A stretch of DNA of 64,000 nt. It comes from JBFWVR01 sp050246635. Its GTDB lineage: Bacteria; Acidobacteriota; Vicinamibacteria; Vicinamibacterales; UBA2999. The translations under genes and the position numbers were made by a program. A model generated the notes under the pieces. That model was given only the letters and a program-made list of their open reading frames with translations. It had not been told where the DNA came from and did no database searches. The stretch covers positions 122,897-186,896 of the forward strand of contig JBFWVR010000010.1 of assembly GCA_050246635.1 (NCBI GenBank), in the 5' to 3' direction. Each line of letters begins with the position of its first letter. Within the stretch, counting starts at the first letter, position 1. Shown here piece after piece: positions 16,973 through 27,211 of the stretch.

Positions 16973-17161
16973 ACTTGAGCATCTGGTGATCTGTTGATGT
17001 GGGATCTTCTGATCTGATCTTGCGATCTGAGGATGTGGACATCTATCTACTGATCTATCTGGGCAGAAAGGGGGTCTGACCACTTTTCTGCAGCGCCACC
17101 TCACCAGATCGATCAGCAGATAGATGTCCACATCCTCAGATCGCTAGATCAGATCACACGA
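16973..17161. repeat. Large hairpin with 34-base arms and GGGGTCTGACC core
   Basis: Arms at 17022-17055 and 17111-17144 are inverted with one mismatch in 34. Flanking GATCTG-type units extend the pairing outward to about 16980 and 17178, into the 3' end of the sixA-like gene. The centre (17064-17090) carries cagaaag, then ggggtctgacc, then cttttctg, the same core as the repeats near 24570 and 30480. It lies between convergent genes. Confidence 0.85.
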
Positions 17162-17632
17162 TCACCCGATCAGCAGATCGCCAGATGCCATGACGCGCGC
17201 GTCCAGGCGCCAGCCGCCCTCCGCTCGCGTCAGCACCATGGCTCCGTGCAACGGGAACTCCGCCGAGCCGCCATCGTCTCGACCGGTGAGGAGGCGGTGG
17301 AGCAGGCGCGGGAGGTGGGGCATGTGGCCGGTGAGCAGGATGTCACCGTCCTCCGCGAGCAGTGCGGTGGCGATGGTGTCCGGGCCGTCGGAGGGCTGCA
17401 GGCCACGGACGGCGGTGAAGGGCGCGAGCGGGTTCAGCGCGCGCCAGCAGGCCATCGCGGTCTCGCGGGCGCGCAGCTTCCCGCTGTGCCACACGGCCAC
17501 TGGCGCGACGCCGTAGCCCTGGAGGGCGGCGGCCACCGCCTCCGCCTGCCGCCGCCCCGTCTCGCTGAGCGGCCGCATGTGGTCCACGCCCGGATCCACC
17601 GCCTCGGCATGGTGCACGAGAATCGCCCGCAT
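17162..17632 (-). CDS. sixA: SixA-type phosphohistidine phosphatase
   Basis: A 156-residue histidine-phosphatase-superfamily protein. The second catalytic His is in 'LLTGHMPHL' and the SixA pattern 'MRPLSETGRRQAEAVA' follows the first motif. The first motif reads 'LVHHAEAV' instead of the usual 'RHGEA' or 'RHAEA', so the phosphate-binding Arg is His here while the nucleophilic His remains. SixA removes phosphate from histidine of HPt or NPr proteins. The ATG at 17632 begins the fold; the upstream in-frame stretch is translated 13-base repeat. The C-terminus is partly encoded by the adjacent hairpin. Confidence 0.75.
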   Translation of the reverse strand: MRAILVHHAEAVDPGVDHMRPLSETGRRQAEAVAAALQGYGVAPVAVWHSGKLRARETAMACWRALNPLAPFTAVRGLQPSDGPDTIATALLAEDGDILLTGHMPHLPRLLHRLLTGRDDGGSAEFPLHGAMVLTRAEGGWRLDARVMASGDLLIG

Positions 17633-17654
17633 CCCCGCAGCATACCGCGCGCCC

Positions 17655-17783
17655 GCCGGTGCCCCACCCCGTGCCGCACCCCCGTGTGGCACCTCCGTGC
17701 CGCACCCCCGTGCGGCACCTCCGTGCCGCACCCCCGTGTGGCACCTTCGTGCGGCACCTCCGTGCAGCACCCCCGTGCTGAGC
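17655..17783. repeat. 13-bp tandem repeats, GTGCCGCACC / GTGCGGCACC
   Basis: About nine units of 13 bases (cgtgccgcacccc, cgtgtggcacctc, cgtgcagcacccc). It is the same family as 661-750 and 49800-49960. The tract separates the divergent sixA-like gene from metK and stops exactly where the metK promoter begins. Confidence 0.85.
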
Positions 17784-17812
17784 TTGACACCCACTGCTCA
17801 GCGGGCGATACT
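17784..17812 (+). promoter_or_regulatory. metK promoter, TTGACA-N17-GATACT
   Basis: A perfect -35 hexamer TTGACA (17784-17789), a 17-base spacer and GATACT (17807-17812) make a near-consensus housekeeping promoter. The expected transcript start near 17820 lies five bases before the first stem of the leader RNA. Confidence 0.75.
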
Positions 17813-17824
17813 GAACAGTCGTTT

Positions 17825-17938
17825 GCGCGGCGATTTCCCGACTTGATGGGCCGCGCGCGGTTGGACGTCCACAGCACGTCCGCCGGAGCACTATCTAAGT
17901 CGCGAAGCCCGCGACTGACCAAGTCTGCGGGCTTTTTT
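17825..17938 (+). promoter_or_regulatory. Structured metK leader, SAM-II-like pseudoknot riboswitch candidate
   Basis: Stem P1 pairs GCGCGG (17825-17830) with CCGCGC (17851-17856). Its loop contains CGATTT and then CGACTT (17839-17844), which is complementary to AAGTCG (17897-17902) after a side hairpin GGACGT/ACGTCC (17863-17868, 17876-17881). This H-type pseudoknot, the U-rich loop strand and CTAA beside the 3' strand are the hallmarks of SAM-II. The AAGTCG strand can instead join the antiterminator AGTCGCG/CGCGACT (17898-17904, 17910-17916), which excludes the terminator that follows. SAM binding would thus shut off metK. The fold was read by eye. Confidence 0.7.
17906..17938 (+). terminator. 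Intrinsic terminator of the metK leader
   Basis: Stem AGCCCGC (17906-17912) pairs with GCGGGCT (17927-17933). An inner GACT/AGTC pairing adds to it, and the stem is followed by TTTTTT. It shares bases 17906-17916 with the upstream antiterminator hairpin, so only one of the two can form. Confidence 0.8.
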
Positions 17939-18014
17939 CGTTTTTCGACACCGGCGGGCGCGCCGACGCGTGTGCCGGCCGGGGATTCACCCGCAATATC
18001 GTCGAAGGAGCCAT

Positions 18015-19145
<1,131 letters not shown>

Positions 19146-19154
19146 GCCGCGACG

Positions 19155-19349
19155 GAAGAGATAGGGAATAGAGAAAACGGAATCAAGAAAGGAATTTTCG
19201 GAATTCTGAATTCCGGAAGGACTCTACGAAGGACACTGCATAGGAGGGCCGGGGGCATCACCTCCGGCCTTTCGTGTGTACGGACACCTTCGCGCCCTTC
19301 CAAATTCCAACTTCGGACATTCCTTTCTTGATTCCGTTTTCTTGACTCT
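19155..19349. repeat. Inverted repeat of GGAATCAAGAAAGGAAT type
   Basis: Left arm 19162-19195 (gggaatagagaaaacggaat and onward) is inverted to right arm 19318-19356, with the right arm entering the 3' end of the MOSC gene. A related element lies at 55848-55982, after the hybrid kinase gene. The centre has another short pairing (ttccggaagg) and a ggaggg run. It lies between convergent metK and the MOSC gene. Confidence 0.8.
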
Positions 19350-20177
19350 CTATTCCTCACGAACCCCATGGACCTCCTGGACCCGGTCGCCGACAGCCAG
19401 GGGTCCTTCGCCCCTGTGATTGAAGTTCCTCCCGAAGATGACCCCGCCGTCCGCGCGGCGGTAGGTCGCCAGCGTGCGCAGCGGCTCGACGCCACGCGCC
19501 GCCGTCGCCTGGTCGGTCGTCGTGATGGCGCAGCGCACGCAGGTGGTCATGCCGTCGAAGGTGATGCCGCCTGTCCGCAGGCGCGTGACGGTGTCCTCGT
19601 GATACGCCGGTGAGCCGGCCAGCACGATGTTGGGACGGAAGCGGTTCATGGGAAGGGGTTCGGGGAGGCGCGTGTTGAGGTCGGCAAGCGACGCCTCGCC
19701 AATCACCAGGAAGGGATAGCCGTCGGCGTAGGCGAGCCACGACTCGCCACGCTTCGGTCGCCGCGTGCCATCGTCCGCCATGCGGACGAGGCGGTAGTGG
19801 GCGGGCCGCTCGCGGCCGAGCACGGCGCTCGCCCAGGCCGCCGCGTCGTCGCCCTGATCGATGCCATCGGTGCGGCTCTGCCACACCTGCACGGGCACGC
19901 GCGGCCCGTCACGCCCGGCCAGCGGCAGGCGCAGCGGCTCGGCGTCCGGAGCCGTGAGCACGAGATCGTCGCCATCGAACGCCGTGCCGATGAGGCACAT
20001 GGTGCGTATGCCGATGCCCTGCCCGCCGTCGCCGCGCTGCGCGACGAACATCCCCCGGTCGTCGACGAAGGCCCACTGCCGGTCGTACCGAATCCCCAGC
20101 CGCCCCACCTCGGCCCGCTGGAGCTGAATACCCCCGCACGATTTGACCGGGTAGACGTGCAGGCTCGCAACGGTCAT
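19350..20177 (-). CDS. MOSC-domain protein (YcbX-like)
   Basis: A 275-residue protein. Residues 1-110 form the MOSC N-terminal beta-barrel domain ('LHVYPVKSCGG'), and the C-terminal MOSC domain ends around 'CVRCAITTTDQATAARG', with the conserved Cys expected to bind the sulfur or molybdenum-cofactor ligand. YcbX proteins reduce N-hydroxylated base analogues with the molybdenum cofactor. The start at 20177 gives the standard 'MTVASLHVYPVKS' beginning; a GTG seven codons upstream is the alternative. It fits with the modABC molybdate uptake genes elsewhere in the window but is not linked to them. Confidence 0.85.
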   Translation of the reverse strand: MTVASLHVYPVKSCGGIQLQRAEVGRLGIRYDRQWAFVDDRGMFVAQRGDGGQGIGIRTMCLIGTAFDGDDLVLTAPDAEPLRLPLAGRDGPRVPVQVWQSRTDGIDQGDDAAAWASAVLGRERPAHYRLVRMADDGTRRPKRGESWLAYADGYPFLVIGEASLADLNTRLPEPLPMNRFRPNIVLAGSPAYHEDTVTRLRTGGITFDGMTTCVRCAITTTDQATAARGVEPLRTLATYRRADGGVIFGRNFNHRGEGPLAVGDRVQEVHGVREE

Positions 20178-20244
20178 GTTCACGACGAGGCCCGCCACGC
20201 GGCCTGCCGCGACGCGAGCACGATTCGCACGAAGACGCGACGCA

Positions 20245-20295
20245 TGCCGTCCTTCGTGGGCTTCGTGTTCTTCGTGCCCTTCGTGGCTGGCGCTT
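20245..20295. repeat. CCTTCGTG tandem tract
   Basis: About five 9-base units (ccttcgtgg, gcttcgtgt, tcttcgtgc) ending in ttcgtggctgg. It is the same family as the right arms at 58339-58368 and 62590-62610, but no left arm is visible here, so this is an isolated half element. Confidence 0.7.
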
Positions 20296-20327
20296 CAATC
20301 CTCAATCTGCACCCTTCGATCTGAAAT

Positions 20328-20362
20328 GAAAAGGCCCCAGTGTCGCAGACACTGAGGCCTTG
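20328..20362 (-). terminator. Intrinsic terminator after the small exported protein
   Basis: On the minus strand, AAGGCCTCAGTGTC pairs with GACACTGGGGCCTT around the loop TGC, followed by TTTTC. It lies 20 bases after the stop codon of the gene at 20383-20742 and reads in the right direction. Confidence 0.8.
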
Positions 20363-20382
20363 AGCGCCCGGGACCTCGTCCC

Positions 20383-20742
20383 TTACTTCGCCAGCGACAG
20401 CGACGTCACGTTGATGACCTTCTGGCCGTCCTTCTCCGTCACCTCGCCCTTGGCGACGACGGTCTTGGCCACGAAGTCGAGGAGCTTCGCGTTCTTGTTC
20501 GAGGCGTAGTCGCCTTCGATCACGTAGATGGCGTCGGCCGTCATGATGCCGGCCGGCTGCCCGCGCTTGGCGCACGACATGGCACAGGCCGCGTGGGCAT
20601 CGCCGTGCCCACCCTCACCCTTGCTGGTGGCGCAGGCGATGTCGACGACCTCACCCTTCACCGTCATCTCGGACGCGAACGACGGGACCGTCAGGGCACC
20701 CGCGAGGGCGAGGCCAGCGGCCGCTGCGAGGATCTTGCGCAT
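20383..20742 (-). CDS. Small exported Cys/His-containing protein
   Basis: A 119-residue protein with a signal peptide ('MRKILAAAAGLALAGALTV', cleavage after 'FAS'). The mature part has the pattern 'GEVVDIACATSKGEGG', then 'HAACAMSCAKRGQPAG', then 'VYVIEG'-like strand (here 'AIYVIEGDY'). The Cys-x(14)-His-x2-Cys-x3-Cys spacing looks like a metal or redox site. Similar small periplasmic proteins are widespread; their role is not established. It has a strong ggag ribosome site and its own terminator, so it is probably a single-gene transcript. Confidence 0.75.
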   Translation of the reverse strand: MRKILAAAAGLALAGALTVPSFASEMTVKGEVVDIACATSKGEGGHGDAHAACAMSCAKRGQPAGIMTADAIYVIEGDYASNKNAKLLDFVAKTVVAKGEVTEKDGQKVINVTSLSLAK

Positions 20743-20928
20743 TCGGTTACTCCTTCCCGAAGGGACTGTCAGGGAACAGTCTTCCCTTGTAGCTGCCGGG
20801 AGACATGGGTGTCAAGGCGCGTGAGCCGGGAGCGAAGCTGGCGGCGAAAGCGCCAGCTCTGCCGGTGGCTGCCACCTGGTGTGCTACGCTGCCTCGCCTT
20901 CGAGGCTGACACGGCCTCGGCCATCGAC

Positions 20929-21942
20929 ATGCGTGAGGCCCTGATTCGCCGCCACGGCGGGCCCGACGTCTTCGAGCTCCGCGAGCGCCACGCCCCCGAG
21001 CCCGGGGCCGGCGAGGTCCGGATCCACGTCCGCGCGGCGGGCGTGAATTTCGCCGACATCCTCGGCCGCATGGGCCTCTATCCCGATGCGCCCCGCGGCC
21101 CGTACGTGCCGGGCTACGAGGTCGCCGGCGTCGTCGACACCGTGGGGGCCGGTGTGACCCGCGTGGTCCCCGGCGAACGGGTCGTGGCGCTCACCCGCTT
21201 CGGCGGCTACGCCGACACCGTCGTCGTGCCCGCCGACTACGTCTTCGCCACGCCACGCGACACCAGCGACGCCGAGGCCGCCGCGTTGCCCGTCGCGCAC
21301 CTCACGGCCCTCGTCGCGCTCTATCGGATGGCCAACGTCCAGGCGGGGGAGATCGTGCTGGTGCGAAGCGCCGGGGGCGGCGTGGGCCTTGCGGCGGCCG
21401 ATCTCTGCCGGCTCCGTCGCGCCACCGTGGTCGGCATCGCGTCCGGCGGCAAGCTCGAGGCGATTCGTCGCCTCGGCGTGGATCACCCCATCGATCGTCG
21501 GGCCGACGTCCCGCGTGAGGTCATGCGCATCACCGGGGGCCGCGGCGCGGACGTCGTGCTCGACGCCATCGGTGGCGCCAGCTTCGCCGAGTCGTACCGG
21601 CTCCTGGCCCCACTCGGTCGCCTGATCATCTTCGGCGTCTCGGCCGCGGCCCCGACGTCGGTCCGCCAGTGGTGGCCGGTGCTGCGCACGTTGTGGGCGA
21701 TGCCGCGCTTCAAGGCCCTGTCGCTCATCAACCGCAACCGCGGCGTGTTCGGCTTGAACGTGGGGCACCTCTGGGACGAGCGCCGCCACCTCGCCTCCGC
21801 GATGGAATTCCTCCTCGGCGAGCTCGCCACCCGCCGCCTCGCCCCCCGCGTGGACCGCACCTTCCCCCTGGACGACGTCGCCGAGGCGCACCGCTATATC
21901 CAGGAACGGAAGAATGTCGGGAAGGTAATTCTCACAATTTGA
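20929..21942 (+). CDS. Zinc-independent quinone-oxidoreductase / VAT-1-like MDR protein
   Basis: A 337-residue medium-chain dehydrogenase/reductase. The N-terminal catalytic domain begins 'MREALIRRHGGPDVFEL' and lacks the zinc-binding Cys residues. The Rossmann NADPH site is 'RSAGGGVGLAAADLC' near residue 145. The C-terminal half with 'WWPVLRTLW' and 'NRNRGVFGLNVGHL' resembles the VAT-1/quinone-oxidoreductase branch. It should reduce quinones or enones with NADPH. The ATG at 20929 begins the conserved fold. No operon partner. Confidence 0.88.
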   Translation: MREALIRRHGGPDVFELRERHAPEPGAGEVRIHVRAAGVNFADILGRMGLYPDAPRGPYVPGYEVAGVVDTVGAGVTRVVPGERVVALTRFGGYADTVVVPADYVFATPRDTSDAEAAALPVAHLTALVALYRMANVQAGEIVLVRSAGGGVGLAAADLCRLRRATVVGIASGGKLEAIRRLGVDHPIDRRADVPREVMRITGGRGADVVLDAIGGASFAESYRLLAPLGRLIIFGVSAAAPTSVRQWWPVLRTLWAMPRFKALSLINRNRGVFGLNVGHLWDERRHLASAMEFLLGELATRRLAPRVDRTFPLDDVAEAHRYIQERKNVGKVILTI

Positions 21943-22440
21943 GATCTTCAGATCTCAAATTGAAGATTGATTGCAGATTGCAGATCGGCTGATTGCAGAT
22001 TGATTTACCAGATTGGGGGAATTGGGGGAATTGGGTGATTCGGGGACGCGCTGCGCGCGGTAGGCGGTTGGCTCCGCCAACCGTCGGCCGGTCGCTTCGC
22101 GACCGTTGGGCCTCGGCCGGACGGCCTCGGTGGGCACGAAAGCAGGTGTGCCCATCTGTGCATCCCGTGTCATCTGTGCATCTGTGTTTCCGTTATCTGT
22201 GCCATCTGTGGCCCCTGTGGCCGCGCTGCGCGCGGTGGGCGCTGGCTCCGCCAGCCGTAGGCCGGTCGCTTCGCGACCGTTGGGCCGCGGCCGGACGGCC
22301 GCGTGAGGAACGAGGAATCGAAGACGGATAGGTCATCTGTGCATCCCGCCTTCATCTGTGCATCTGTGTTTCCGGTATCTGTGCTATCTGTGCCATCTGT
22401 GGCCCGAACGAATCCGTGACATCCCTGCCGGAGCATCCCT
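21943..22440. repeat. Composite repeat block, including a large direct repeat
   Basis: This 498-base gap starts with GATTGAAGATTG-type units (21945-22035) related to the arms near 24420 and 30300. A direct repeat follows: ctgcgcgcggt, ggctccgcca, ggccggtcgcttcgcgaccg and gttgggcc appear in order at about 22046-22128 and 22213-22305. Between and after them lie tracts of catctgtgca / tatctgtgcc units (22148-22210, 22330-22405), also seen at 59040-59120 and 61258-61340. No gene was recognised. Confidence 0.75.
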
Positions 22441-22444
22441 GCCC

Positions 22445-24412
<1,968 letters not shown>

Positions 24413-24725
24413 ATCGCAGATCTTCAGATCTCAGATTGAAGATTGATTGACGAATTCAGATTGCGGGAAATGGAAGATTGGATTTACCAGATCAGGGGGA
24501 ATTGGGGGATTGGACACTCGAGCGCGGGCAGAGTGAGGCGGGCGGTCACGGCGCCACCTCCTGCAGAAAAGGGGTCAGACCCCTTTTTCCTCGAGTGCCC
24601 ATGAAAATGGGTCTGACCCCTTTTCTGCAAATCCCCCGATCGCCAATCTGGTAAATCCCTTCTTCAATCCCCAGATCTGAAATCGTCAATCAATCTTCAA
24701 TCTGAGATCTGAAGATCTGAGATCG
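24413..24725. repeat. Nested palindromic element, about 310 bp, copy A
   Basis: Outer arms 24416-24461 and 24674-24723 are almost perfect inverted copies (gcagatcttcagatctcaga and onward). Inside lie a second arm pair (ggatttaccagat with atctggtaaatcc), a CACTCGAG / CTCGAGTG pair and two copies of the AAAAGGGGTCAGACCCC core (24563-24589, 24601-24628). A sister copy is at 30283-30603. The right arm encodes the last residues ('SDLQISD') of kdpD. It separates convergent genes. Confidence 0.9.
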
Positions 24726-25851
24726 GTACAACTTGCACCGTCGCGTCCCGCACCTCATGCAGGAAGCGGTCGACGACGGAGCCGTGCAGCAGCTGGTGCC
24801 AGCGCGAGCGGGCGGTCTGGCCGAAGATGACGTGGGTCACGCCCTGGCGCCGGGCGAAGTCGATGAGCGCGTCGGCGACGTCGCGCGACTCCAGCCGGAC
24901 GACCTCGGCGCCGAGGTGGCGCGCGAAGCGGATGTTCTCCTCGAGCTCGACGTGCGTGGACGGATCGATCCGGGACGGCCGTTCGCCCGGCGTCTGCACG
25001 TACACGGCGAACCACGCGCCATCGACCTTGTCGGCAATCCGCCAGCCGATCCGCAGCAGCCGCTTGGCGCTGCCGCGCGACGCCATGCACACCATCACCT
25101 TCTCCGGCAACACCGGAGGCTCGATCCCACGGCGCTCCCGGTATTCCTGCGCCTGGTCGGCATGGGTCGACACGACCTGCCGCAGCGCCAGCTCGCGGAG
25201 GGCGAGCAGGTTGCTCTTGCGGAAGAAGCGGCCGAGCGCCTGTTCGATCTTCTCGACGCCGTAGATCTTGCCCTGTCGCAGCCGTGACCGCAGCGTCTCC
25301 ACCGAGACGTCCACGTTCACCACCTCGTCCGCGCGCTTGAGGAACCAGTCCGGCACGGTCTCGCGCACCTGCACGCCGGTCGTGCGCGCCACGGCGTCGT
25401 TCAGCGATTCCAGGTGCTGGACGTTCACCGCCGTCATCACCGCGATGCCGCGGTCGAGCAGCTCCAGCACGTCCTCGTAGCGCTTCTCGTGCCTCGAGCC
25501 CGGTGCGTTGGTGTGCGCGAGCTCGTCGACGACAGCGATGGCTGGCGCGCGTGCCAGCAGCCCGTCCAGGTCCATCTCCCGGAGCACCGTCCCGCGATAG
25601 GGGACCTCCCGCTCCGGCACCCGCTCCAGGTCCCCGATGAGCGCCGCCGTCTCCTCGCGCCCGTGGGGTTCCACCAGGCCGATGACGACGTCGAGGCCCT
25701 GCTCGCGAAGTTCGTGCGCGTCCTGGAGCATGCGGTAGGTCTTGCCGACGCCAGGCGCCATGCCGATGTACACCCGCAGGCGGGCGCGTCCTTCCTCCTG
25801 CGCGCGCGCCAGGAGCGACTCGACCGACGGCCGCCTCGGTTCACCGGTCAT
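24697..25851 (-). CDS. kdpD: KdpD N-terminal / universal-stress domain protein (short KdpD)
   Basis: A 384-residue protein holding only the cytoplasmic N-terminal half of KdpD. Residues 20-230 are the KdpD domain with Walker A 'GVGKT' (34-38) and 'AIAVVDELAHTN' as Walker B. Residues 255-375 are the USP-like domain. The membrane and kinase parts are missing and are instead supplied by the separate gene at 29128-30270. The start at 25851 overlaps the stop of the kdpB remnant (ATGA). Because the kdpA fragment is in the same frame with no stop between, a 782-residue read-through KdpA'-KdpD product is possible but would be an accident of the deletion. The last codons derive from a repeat. Confidence 0.85.
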   Translation of the reverse strand: MTGEPRRPSVESLLARAQEEGRARLRVYIGMAPGVGKTYRMLQDAHELREQGLDVVIGLVEPHGREETAALIGDLERVPEREVPYRGTVLREMDLDGLLARAPAIAVVDELAHTNAPGSRHEKRYEDVLELLDRGIAVMTAVNVQHLESLNDAVARTTGVQVRETVPDWFLKRADEVVNVDVSVETLRSRLRQGKIYGVEKIEQALGRFFRKSNLLALRELALRQVVSTHADQAQEYRERRGIEPPVLPEKVMVCMASRGSAKRLLRIGWRIADKVDGAWFAVYVQTPGERPSRIDPSTHVELEENIRFARHLGAEVVRLESRDVADALIDFARRQGVTHVIFGQTARSRWHQLLHGSVVDRFLHEVRDATVQVVPISDLQISD

Positions 25852-25955
25852 GCCAGGCCGACCGCCACGACCAGCATGTCGAGCAACTTGATGCCGATGA
25901 AGGGCACGACGACTCCTCCCAGGCCGTAGATCAGCAGGTTCCGTCGCAACAGCGC
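25848..25955 (-). pseudogene. kdpB: kdpB remnant (last ~35 codons)
   Basis: In a different frame from kdpA, the sequence 'LLRRNLLIYGLGG', 'VVVPFIGIKLLDML' and 'VVAVGLA' then stop is the exact C-terminal signature of the KdpB P-type ATPase subunit. The other ~640 residues, including the phosphorylation site, are absent. It joins directly to the truncated kdpA. The TGA overlaps the kdpD ATG, the arrangement expected when a gene is followed directly by kdpD. Confidence 0.85.
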
Positions 25956-25962
25956 CTGCGAG

Positions 25963-27045
25963 CGCGGCCAGCGGCGACAGCGAGTCGTGCATCGCGTTGA
26001 CCGAGCCGTTCGACGTCGCCGTCGTCGACACCGCCCACAGGGCGGAGAGCACGACGCCGTTCCGGACCTCCTTGCCTTCCATCGCGCCGCCGTCCGCGAC
26101 GCCGAGCGCCGTCATGGCTGGCGATCCGGCGGTCTCCTGCCCGATGGCCGCCACGGCCAGCGGCACGAAGAGCGCGAGCATCACGGCGAAGAGCATCACG
26201 GCGAAGCGGGTCCTCCGCAGGACCGCGCCCAACGCGACGATCATCGCCATCGGGATCACGAGAATCGCCCACGTCTCGACCACGTTCGTCAGGGGCGTCG
26301 GGTTCTCGAGGGGATGGCTGGAGTTGGGCCCGAAGTAGCCTCCGCCGTTGGTGCCAAGCTGCTTGATGGCGACCTCCGCCGCCGCGACCCCCCTGGCGAT
26401 GGCTTGCGGCGTGCCCTCGGGCGTGACGGCGTGCGCGGCGCCCTGCAGCGTCATGGGCACGCCCTGCCACAGCAGCACCACCGAGACGACGAGCGCGAGC
26501 GGCAGCAGCACTCTCACGGCAGCCCGCGTGCAGTCCACGTAGAAGTTGCCGATCGTCTCGAGCCGGTTGCCGCCAAGCGCGCGGATGACGGCGGACGCGG
26601 CGGCGATGCCGGTGGCGGCGGTGACGAACTGCAGGAAGGTGACTACCAGGAGCTGCGACAGGTACGAGAGGCCGGTCTCACCCGAGTAGTGCTGCAGGTT
26701 GGTGTTGGTGACGAAGCTCGACACCGTGTTGAAGGCGAGCGTCGGCTCCATGCCGGCCACGGCGTCCGGGTTGAGCGGCAGCAGGCCCTGAAGCCGCAGC
26801 AGCACGTACCCGGCCATCCACATCACCAGGTTCGACACGACCAGCGAGCGGGCGTAGCGGTGCCAGGTCTGCTCCGCCCCGTCGCTCCCCGAGGCTCGCA
26901 GAATCACGCGTTCGACGGGTCCGAGCACGGGGTCGAGCCATGTGCGCCCGCCCGTGAACACCCGCGCCACGTATCGCCCGAGCGGGATCGCCGACAGGAC
27001 GGTCGCCGTGAACAGGAGCACTGCCGGCACGACGTCGGCCGCCAT
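25963..27045 (-). pseudogene. kdpA: kdpA, truncated after ~361 codons
   Basis: The potassium-channel-like subunit of the Kdp pump, normally about 560 residues. Three of its four selectivity-filter loops are present: 'FVTNTNLQHY', 'LGTNGGGYFGPN' and 'TATSNGSVNAMHDS'. The sequence breaks soon after 'DSLSPLAA', so the fourth filter and last helices are gone, and the downstream bases belong to kdpB in another frame. Without the fourth loop, KdpB and KdpC, it cannot be a working pump. Its start overlaps the kdpF stop (TGATG). The deletion has clean edges with a short gc-rich junction near 25955-25965. An assembly collapse is the alternative explanation. Confidence 0.85.
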
Positions 27046-27125
27046 CAGAAGCGCTCCGGGCGGAGCATCGCGTACAGCAGGTACGCCGCCACCACGACAC
27101 TCAGCCAGAGAAGGGAAGTATCCAT
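27045..27125 (-). CDS. kdpF: KdpF, 26-residue pump-stabilising peptide
   Basis: Reads 'MDTSLLWLSVVVAAYLLYAM' followed by 'LRPERF' and stop: one hydrophobic helix and the typical KdpF end 'LRPERF'. Its stop overlaps the kdpA start by one base (TGATG). KdpF stabilises the KdpABC complex in the membrane. It is intact although the pump genes after it are not. Confidence 0.85.
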   Translation of the reverse strand: MDTSLLWLSVVVAAYLLYAMLRPERF

Positions 27126-27130
27126 GTCGC

Positions 27131-27211
27131 TCACACCCTGTCGCACAGGCGGATGAAGCCGATGAGCGTCGTCATGACGACGACGCCGAGCACGAAGAGC
27201 CAGATGTCCAT
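27131..27211 (-). CDS. 26-residue single-helix membrane peptide upstream of kdpF
   Basis: Reads 'MDIWLFVLGVVVMTTLIGFI' followed by 'RLCDRV' and stop. The start overlaps the porin stop (TGATG), and the stop lies five bases before the kdpF ATG, so it is embedded in a tightly coupled operon. Small peptides ending in a Cys-Glu/Asp-Arg-Leu/Val pattern before kdpF are known to me from other genomes but have no assigned function. It may be a second KdpF-like subunit. Confidence 0.65.
   Translation of the reverse strand: MDIWLFVLGVVVMTTLIGFIRLCDRV

Noticed and set aside
17633..17794. Longer N-terminus for the sixA-like protein
   Set aside because: The extra 54 residues are translated 13-base repeat; the fold begins at the Met at 17632.
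24697..27045. A real 782-residue KdpA-KdpD fusion protein
   Set aside because: The middle ~37 residues are out-of-frame translation of the kdpB C-terminus, and kdpD has its own start overlapping the kdpB stop. The fusion frame is an accident of the deletion.
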